DNA from: Actinomycetes bacterium
GTDB taxonomy: Bacteria; Actinomycetota; Aquicultoria; CAJVYJ01; JAUVQD01
Assembly: GCA_030605305.1 (NCBI GenBank)
Contig: JAUWIO010000008.1
Location: 1 to 12,577 of the forward strand
Length of the DNA stretch: 12,577 bases
Direction of reading: 5' to 3'
The notes beneath the pieces were generated by a model. That model searched no databases. It worked only from the letters and a program-made list of their open reading frames with translations, and was not told where the DNA came from. The position numbers were made by a program, and so were the translations under genes. Shown here piece after piece: positions 6,617 through 11,366 of the stretch. How positions within the stretch are numbered: the stretch's first letter is position 1; each line of letters begins with the position of its first letter.

Positions 6617-8629
6617 ATGCCCGCGATCTTACCGGCTCTGCCGTTTCTGATTGGCTCGATCCCGGTCCCATTTCTTAGGGGCCGTGCCCGCCAAGCCTAC
6701 CTGGTCCTGATAGCCGCGCTCGGCTTGCTCAATGTCTTCATGCTCAAGACCCAGACGAGCTGGGTGACTGAGTGGATAGGTTTCGAGATAACCCTGCTCC
6801 ACGCCGACCGGATCAGTCTTTTAGTCGGATATATTTTCGTCATCATCGGCTTCTTTGCCATCATGTATACGATGAAGGTCGACAATACCTGGCACCACAT
6901 GGCAGCGCTGTGGTATGTCGGCAGCGCGATGGGGGCAGTCTTCGCGGGCGATATGTTGAGCCTGTACTTGTGGTGGGAATTGATGGCGGTCGCATCCGCC
7001 GGGCTCATCTTTATCAACGACAACCCGCGGTCCCTGCAGGCGGCCTATCGATACTTATTGATGCATATTATCGGCGGCGCCATTTTCATCGGCGGCATCT
7101 TTGTCCACTATATGAATACCGGCTCTTTGGCCATCGGACCGATGGACGGAGATCTCGCTTTCGCCCTGATCCTCTTCGGGGTCGGGATGAACTCGGCCTT
7201 TGTCTTGATCCATACCTGGTTACCGGACGCTTATCCCAGCGCCAAGTTCACCGGCAGCGTCTTTCTTTCGGTCTATACGACCAAGACAGCCGTCTATGCT
7301 CTGGTGCGGTTCGCTCCCGGCTGGGATTTCGTCGCTTATATGGGCGCGACCATGGCGGTCTTCGGAGTGACGATGGCGCTCATCCAGAGCAATCCGCGAA
7401 AACTACTCTCGTACCATATTGTCAGTCAGGTCGGGTACATGGTCGCGGCCATCGGGCTCGGCGGGGCGCTCGGCATCGACGGCGGGTTGATGCATCTCTT
7501 TAACCATATCCTCTACAAGGCACTCTTGTTTATGACTCTCGGCGCCGTGATCTACCGGACGGGCAAGGACAATCTGACCGAGATGGGCGGCGTGGCCCGC
7601 AAGATGCCCATTACGACTATCGCCGCTATCGTCGCGGCGCTATCGATTGCCGGGGCGCCGGGCTTCAATGGGTTTATCAGTAAGTCTCTGATCTTCACCG
7701 CGGCCGAGGCCAACCTCACCATCGAGCTGATGCTGGAGCTGGCGGCCGTCGGTACATTCATGTCTTTCTATAAGTTCATCTACTTCGGGTTCCTCCGGCC
7801 GAACAAGGAGATAGAGGCAACGGTCACCGAGGCCCCGATCCACATGACCATCGCCATGGGCGCGACAGCCGCGCTCTGCTTCGCGGTCGGTGTCGTTCCC
7901 AGTTTCTTCACACAGTACTTGCCCTTCGCCTTGACGGCGGCACAGGCCGATTTCTTGAATTGGGCCAGGATAGCGGGGACGATGCAGATCATGATCGTCT
8001 CCGGCGTTCTCTACTTCGCCTTCCTGAAGATATTCGCGCCGCACAAACGCCTGACATTCGATTTCGACTGGATCTACGCTCAGGCTGGTAAAGGCCTGCA
8101 ATTGGTGGCCGAGGGTTTCAGCTGGACCAATAATACCCTTGAGAAAGGTTCGGGTTATCTAGTGCCGGCATTTATGTCGATGCGCCGCCCTGTCGCCAAG
8201 GTAAATGCGATCGCGGCTCGTTTTCTCTTCGCCCTGTTTGTCGATATCTGGCTCTTCCGTCCGATTACGCCGGCGGTGGCACCGCCGGACGGAACGCAGA
8301 AGGCTGATGAGCCGGAGCACGAGTTCCTGGCGAGTTCCGGAGAGATCGACTACGTCGAGGGCGGCAGCGGCTTGCGCTTCTTCGACTCCATGGTCGGACT
8401 CGTCTCACGGATCGGTGATTTCTTGAGTCACTTCTCCGCCGAATTCGACCGCCGGGTCATCGACGGCTTTGTCAACGGTCTGGCCTGGGTAACCATGAAG
8501 GCGGGCACCAGCATAAAGCCTATCCAGACCGGAGACGTCCAGAACTACGGCACAGTCATGGTCGGCGGAGCGTTTGTCATCATCGTCTTTGTGGTGATGG
8601 TGTTCTACGGCGTCATCCGCCTGACCTAG
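6617..8629 (+). CDS. MrpD-type antiporter subunit with NuoL-like C-terminal arm (670 aa)
   Basis: A 670-residue proton-conducting transporter subunit, longer than its paralogues by about 160 residues. A consensus AAGGAGG at 6602-6608 lies 8 nt before the ATG. The core (about residues 1-400) has TM5 Glu121 (LYLWWELMAVAS), TM8 Lys223 (YTTKTAVYALVR), TM10 His297/Lys301 (FNHILYKALLF) and TM12 Lys356 (NGFISKSLIF). At the TM7 lysine position it has Asn192 (FGVGMNSAFVLIHTWLP). The loop DAYPSAKFTGSVFLS is typical of the COG0651 MrpD-like branch. The tail carries DFDW at 482-485, a likely amphipathic region, then IDGFVNG at 615-621 and QTGDVQNYG at 637-645 before a final helix; this ending is characteristic of NuoL, whose lateral helix lies along the other pump subunits. 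It may take the distal L position, which is inferred. It is the last gene of the operon. Confidence 0.85.
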   Translation: MPAILPALPFLIGSIPVPFLRGRARQAYLVLIAALGLLNVFMLKTQTSWVTEWIGFEITLLHADRISLLVGYIFVIIGFFAIMYTMKVDNTWHHMAALWYVGSAMGAVFAGDMLSLYLWWELMAVASAGLIFINDNPRSLQAAYRYLLMHIIGGAIFIGGIFVHYMNTGSLAIGPMDGDLAFALILFGVGMNSAFVLIHTWLPDAYPSAKFTGSVFLSVYTTKTAVYALVRFAPGWDFVAYMGATMAVFGVTMALIQSNPRKLLSYHIVSQVGYMVAAIGLGGALGIDGGLMHLFNHILYKALLFMTLGAVIYRTGKDNLTEMGGVARKMPITTIAAIVAALSIAGAPGFNGFISKSLIFTAAEANLTIELMLELAAVGTFMSFYKFIYFGFLRPNKEIEATVTEAPIHMTIAMGATAALCFAVGVVPSFFTQYLPFALTAAQADFLNWARIAGTMQIMIVSGVLYFAFLKIFAPHKRLTFDFDWIYAQAGKGLQLVAEGFSWTNNTLEKGSGYLVPAFMSMRRPVAKVNAIAARFLFALFVDIWLFRPITPAVAPPDGTQKADEPEHEFLASSGEIDYVEGGSGLRFFDSMVGLVSRIGDFLSHFSAEFDRRVIDGFVNGLAWVTMKAGTSIKPIQTGDVQNYGTVMVGGAFVIIVFVVMVFYGVIRLT

Positions 8630-8720
8630 AAACGCGTTCTGAACGCGCGTCTGCGGCGTTATCCTCGGTCTCGGCTCGACCTTCGTCTGCCTGGCATCCG
8701 CACATTCAGAACGCGTTTCT
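8628..8720. repeat. Perfect 16-bp inverted repeat around a 61-bp centre
   Basis: AGAAACGCGTTCTGAA at 8628-8643 is the exact reverse complement of TTCAGAACGCGTTTCT at 8705-8720. Inside, TGCGG (8652-8656) pairs with CCGCA (8698-8702), so a long interrupted hairpin is possible. The left arm begins inside the TAG stop (8627-8629) of the 670-residue gene. Each arm is itself nearly palindromic around ACGCGT. A compact stem with a U-run is lacking, so it is not a classical terminator. It may be a transcript-end structure, a small mobile repeat or a protein-binding site. Confidence 0.8.
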
Positions 8721-8808
8721 TAATTCCAGGGACACGCACCTAACTCAATGATGTAGTTAAGCATGGCGCCCCCTTAAGTAACGCCGGCATTAATGGTAAG
8801 CTGTGTCC
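8719..8808. repeat. Possible REP/RAYT-type element remnant
   Basis: The left part, CTTAATTCCAGGGACACGCA (8719-8738), resembles the TTAATTCC-GGGACAC ends of REP elements linked to Y1-type (RAYT) transposases. The right part, TAAGCTGTGTCC (8797-8808), carries the inverted GTGTCC end opposite GGACAC at 8730-8735. Between them lies a small TAACT/AGTTA stem (8741-8745 and 8755-8759). No transposase remains. The resemblance is recalled from the family and was not searched. This block fills most of the 182-bp gap before walJ, where no convincing promoter was found. Confidence 0.3.
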
Positions 8809-8811
8809 AGC

Positions 8812-9585
8812 ATGCTCAAGCTGGTATCGTTAAGTAGCGGCAGCTGCGGAAACGCCGCGTTTGTGGAGAACGGAAGGACCAAACTTCTGGTCGATGCCGG
8901 CACGACCCTCAATTACCTGGGCACGGCACTTAACGACCTCGGGACGCGCCTGGAAGAGATAGATGCCGGCCTTCTCACCCATGAACACGGCGACCATATC
9001 AAGTCAGCAGCGGCGCTTTCCCGGCGCTTCGGTATCCCGGTCTATGGCAACGAGGCCACACTCGATGCTCTCCCGGCCACTTTTCAGTCGGCGGACGTCA
9101 GAGTTTTTGAGACCGGCAGGACTTTTGAAGTGGGCGATCTGGCTATCGAAGCCGTGCCGCACTCGCATGATTGCAGTGAGCCGGTAGGCTTTATTGTCTG
9201 TCATGAGGACCGCAAGATCGTGATCGCTACTGACCTTGGGGTCGTCACGCCTGAAGTGCGGGCGGCTCTCACCGGAGCGGACGCTATCATGCTGGAAGCT
9301 AACCATGATTTCAAAATGTTGGCGCGCAGCCGCTATCCCGCGGTTTTGAAGAAGCGTATTTCCGGCGAACATGGTCATCTCTCTAATGTCGCGGCCGGGG
9401 AGATCCTCGCGATGACGGCTTCTGGCAAGGAGCAGAAGGTATTACTCGCTCACCTCAGCGATGAGAACAATGACCGGCATGTGGCTCTCGAGACCATCGG
9501 CGAGATTCTCTCCCGTAAAGCGGTCGATTCCCTCAAAGTGCGGGTTGCGGGGCGGTTGGCCGTTAGCCCGGCCATCATCGTCTGA
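8812..9585 (+). CDS. walJ: MBL-fold metallohydrolase, WalJ/YycJ family
   Basis: A cytoplasmic metallo-beta-lactamase-fold hydrolase of 257 residues, close in length to Bacillus WalJ. In Firmicutes WalJ is linked to the WalRK cell-wall system and to coordination of replication with division; its substrate is thought to be nucleic acid. The N-terminus LKLVSLSSGSCGNAAFVEN and LLVDAG at 25-30 are diagnostic. Metal ligands visible are THEHGDH (His57, His59, Asp61, His62), the VPHSHD region (His117/His119), Asp141 in ATDLG, and His214 in LLAHLS; GEHGHLSN at 185-192 is another family motif. The ATG at 8812 is preferred because it matches the family start. A GTG at 8803 would add three residues and sits too close to the only purine-rich site (GGTAAG). 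The htrA-type gene downstream suggests conserved walJ-htrA synteny. Confidence 0.88.
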   Translation: MLKLVSLSSGSCGNAAFVENGRTKLLVDAGTTLNYLGTALNDLGTRLEEIDAGLLTHEHGDHIKSAAALSRRFGIPVYGNEATLDALPATFQSADVRVFETGRTFEVGDLAIEAVPHSHDCSEPVGFIVCHEDRKIVIATDLGVVTPEVRAALTGADAIMLEANHDFKMLARSRYPAVLKKRISGEHGHLSNVAAGEILAMTASGKEQKVLLAHLSDENNDRHVALETIGEILSRKAVDSLKVRVAGRLAVSPAIIV

Positions 9586-9624
9586 GAGGTCGTCGAGTCC
9601 GACCAAGCCTCATCTCCGACTCTG

Positions 9625-9652
9625 TTGCCAATGCGTTTCCCTCTACTTTAAT
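9625..9652 (+). promoter_or_regulatory. Putative sigma-A type promoter for the htrA-like gene
   Basis: TTGCCA (9625-9630, five of six matches to TTGACA) is followed after 16 bp by TTTAAT (9647-9652, five of six to TATAAT). The predicted start point is near 9659, giving a leader of about 65 nt. It lies in the walJ-htrA gap, which otherwise holds only the stem-loop at 9658-9689. Predicted by eye. Confidence 0.5.
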
Positions 9653-9657
9653 AACCA

Positions 9658-9689
9658 GCTAAAACGACCTCGAGCGAGAAAGTTTTAGC
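9658..9689 (+). other. Predicted 5'-leader stem-loop upstream of the htrA-like gene
   Basis: GCTAAAAC (9658-9665) pairs perfectly with GTTTTAGC (9682-9689) around a 16-nt loop. The structure would begin at about the first transcribed base. The stem is A/T-rich and lacks a following U-run, so a terminator for walJ is unlikely. A leader that stabilises mRNA or responds to temperature is possible. Confidence 0.45.
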
Positions 9690-9723
9690 CCCCTTGTCTT
9701 GGGAACAATAGTCGTTGAGATTC

Positions 9724-10893
9724 ATGAGAAGAAACAGAGACCCCTTTGACATAAATCTGATGCCGTTTAAAACGACCTACCGAGGTCGTTTAGCCGGCTT
9801 GGTGGGGTCGGGGTTCGTGATGGGGGCATTTATCGGCTTCATCGGGCTCGGCTCGATCGTCGGGGTCGATGCCGGGAGTCTCTTGAGCGGCAACGCCCTT
9901 GGTCCGCTTCAGGGCGGCGATACGCCTTCGGAGCGCTTGATCATCCAAGGCTCGGTCATCGACATAGCCAAGCAGGCCCAGCCGTCGATAGTCGGGATCC
10001 AAACGCATCAGACCACCGGGAAGAACAGCCCTCGATCGCCGCGGGCCAGCGGTGACACTGAAAGCGTCGGTTCGGGGGTTATTATCGAGAGTGACGGCTA
10101 CATTATGACCAACAGCCATGTCGTCGGGGAAGCGAACAGCATCATAGTGACGATCGCCGACGAGAAGGTGCCGGCCGAGGTGATCGGCAAAGACCCCGAG
10201 ACGGACATTGCCGTTATCAAGGTCGAAAAAGAGGGGCTTCCGGTTGCGCGGCTCGGTTCGACGAATGACCTAGAGGTCGGGGAGCTAGCTGTAGCGATAG
10301 GTAGCCCGTTTGGTTTTCAGCAGAGCGTAACGGCCGGCGTTATCAGCGCGCTCAATAGAAATGTCACGGTCGACACTGAGGCGGAGCGTCCTCGCACCTA
10401 CACAAATCTGATCCAGACCGATGCCGCGATAAACCCCGGCAATAGCGGCGGCGCGCTCATCAACCGTCGCGGCGAGGTCATCGGGATAAATACACTTATC
10501 TATAGTACGAATGGGGTTTCGCAAGGAATAGGATTCGCGATTCCGGTCGAGGAAGCTGCCAGTGTCGCCAAGAGATTAGTAAAATCCGGGGATGTGGCCT
10601 ACTCGTACATCGGTATCGAGGGGCGGACGGTGACGCCCGCGGTCGGCAGTATGGATGAGGCTATAGAGCAAGGGGCGACGATCATTGAAGTCGAGCCCGG
10701 GGGGCCGGCGGAGAAGGCCGGCATGAGGCCTGGTGATGTGGTCGTGGAATTTGCGGACATGCAGGTCGCATCCATGGATGACCTGGTGGCGGCCGTGCGC
10801 GGATCCGCGATCGGGCGATCGGTTACAGCGCGGGTATTGAGAGGCGACCGCCTCGAGACGCTCAGTCTGCGCATCGGGGAGCGGCCCGACTGA
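9724..10893 (+). CDS. htrA: Membrane-anchored HtrA/DegP-type serine protease with PDZ domain
   Basis: A trypsin-like (S1C) protease that degrades damaged exported proteins. From the ATG at 9724 it has 389 residues. A short basic cytoplasmic end is followed by one membrane helix (about residues 24-47), so the catalytic part is outside the membrane. The protease domain (about 75-280) has the triad His132 (TNSHVV), Asp161 (ETDIAVIKV) and Ser241 (NPGNSGGAL). A single PDZ domain (about 295-385) contains GPAEKAGMRPGDVVVEF. Length and layout match Gram-positive HtrA proteins. A TTG at 9715 would add three residues; neither start has a strong ribosome-binding site. Its own promoter and leader stem-loop suggest expression separate from walJ. 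A 9-bp hairpin lies inside the coding sequence at 9770-9791. Stress control is expected from the family but is not shown by the sequence. Confidence 0.92.
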   Translation: MRRNRDPFDINLMPFKTTYRGRLAGLVGSGFVMGAFIGFIGLGSIVGVDAGSLLSGNALGPLQGGDTPSERLIIQGSVIDIAKQAQPSIVGIQTHQTTGKNSPRSPRASGDTESVGSGVIIESDGYIMTNSHVVGEANSIIVTIADEKVPAEVIGKDPETDIAVIKVEKEGLPVARLGSTNDLEVGELAVAIGSPFGFQQSVTAGVISALNRNVTVDTEAERPRTYTNLIQTDAAINPGNSGGALINRRGEVIGINTLIYSTNGVSQGIGFAIPVEEAASVAKRLVKSGDVAYSYIGIEGRTVTPAVGSMDEAIEQGATIIEVEPGGPAEKAGMRPGDVVVEFADMQVASMDDLVAAVRGSAIGRSVTARVLRGDRLETLSLRIGERPD

Positions 10894-10926
10894 TTTTAGG
10901 CACGAACCGTTTCGAACCGCCTCCGT

Positions 10927-10955
10927 TTGACTCACCTCTAGCTTGTGATTAATCT
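10927..10955 (+). promoter_or_regulatory. Putative promoter, apparently giving a leaderless transcript
   Basis: TTGACT (10927-10932, five of six to TTGACA) is followed after 17 bp by TAATCT (10950-10955, three of six to TATAAT). The expected start point, about 7 nt on, falls at the ATG of the next ORF (10962), which has no ribosome-binding site. The promoter would serve the two small ORFs and argS. Confidence 0.4.
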
Positions 10956-10961
10956 TCACTT

Positions 10962-11135
10962 ATGTTCAGACGACTTGACCCTGATCTCGACCACTTCGTG
11001 CAGACCTATGTGACTTCGTTTCTCACTTGGGACGTTCTCCCATACTTTCACCGGCTCCCCCCGGGCGTACTTGAGGACCTCGACGATGTAGTGACGATAG
11101 TCGCCAGCGATATGCGCATTATCTATGCCAACTGA
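10962..11135 (+). CDS. Small unrecognised ORF (57 aa), possibly a broken gene
   Basis: The ORF reads MFRRLDPDLDHFVQTYVTSF, continues with LTWDVLPYFHRLPPGVLEDL, and ends DMRIIYAN before TGA at 11133-11135. Codons favour G or C in the third position as in the neighbours, which supports coding. The TYVTSFLTWDVLPYFH part recalls, only by impression, the first helices of a winged-helix DNA-binding domain; the final DVVTIVASDMRIIYAN resembles the opening of a PAS domain. The next ORF overlaps by 11 bp in the +1 frame and is also PAS-like, so this could be the first half of a single gene with a frameshift. No ribosome-binding site is visible; leaderless translation is possible. The reading frame on the opposite strand here looks like a shadow. 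Function unknown. Confidence 0.45.
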   Translation: MFRRLDPDLDHFVQTYVTSFLTWDVLPYFHRLPPGVLEDLDDVVTIVASDMRIIYAN

Positions 11136-11355
11136 CCGGCCGAAAGCGCGGGAAGACAGCGACTCCGTTGCCGCTCCGGCCATTTTAACTTTTAACCGGG
11201 ATGGGTTAATATCAGAGGTCAGTCAAGGCGCTCTTTCACTGGTCGAGCGCCCGCGCGCAGAAGTCGTCGGCAACCACCCGACTGATCTTGAATGTTGCCC
11301 GCAGTTGGCTGCGGTCATGGGTGCTGTCGTCGTGTCATCGCGCCGAAAAGGATAA
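11125..11355 (+). CDS. Small PAS-like protein (76 aa)
   Basis: From the ATG at 11125, residues about 17-66 (PAILTFNRDGLISEVSQGAL, then SLVERPRAEVVGNHPTDL) look like the N-terminal half of a PAS sensor domain: an ILxFxRDGxI beta-hairpin, a helix ending in LSLV, and the RAEVVG turn. A full PAS domain needs about 100 residues, so this one is truncated or minimal. It overlaps the upstream 57-residue ORF by 11 bp and ends 11 nt before the argS start, so the three may share a transcript. It could be real, the second half of a frameshifted gene, or a decaying remnant. No output domain is present. No strong ribosome-binding site is seen before its ATG. Confidence 0.5.
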   Translation: MPTDRPKAREDSDSVAAPAILTFNRDGLISEVSQGALSLVERPRAEVVGNHPTDLECCPQLAAVMGAVVVSSRRKG

Positions 11356-11366
11356 GAGAAACATCA

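Noticed and set aside
1666..8629. One of the antiporter-like genes being an ordinary NuoL
   Set aside because: None combines a NuoL core with a NuoL tail: the 505-residue protein has a partly NuoL-like core loop but no lateral arm, and the 670-residue protein has the arm but an MrpD-like core.
8803..8811. GTG start adding three residues to WalJ
   Set aside because: The purine-rich GGTAAG is only 2 nt away from it, and the ATG at 8812 matches the family N-terminus. Not fully excluded.
9586..9671. GAGGTCG (9586-9592) and CGACCTC (9665-9671) as the stem of a walJ terminator
   Set aside because: Seven base pairs across a 72-nt loop with no U-run is not a credible terminator; the motif is treated as a possible operator instead.
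10956..11183. Minus-strand ORF of 75 codons before argS
   Set aside because: The + strand reading of the same DNA has more protein-like content and G/C-rich third positions, and no ribosome-binding site or family resemblance was seen for the minus-strand product.
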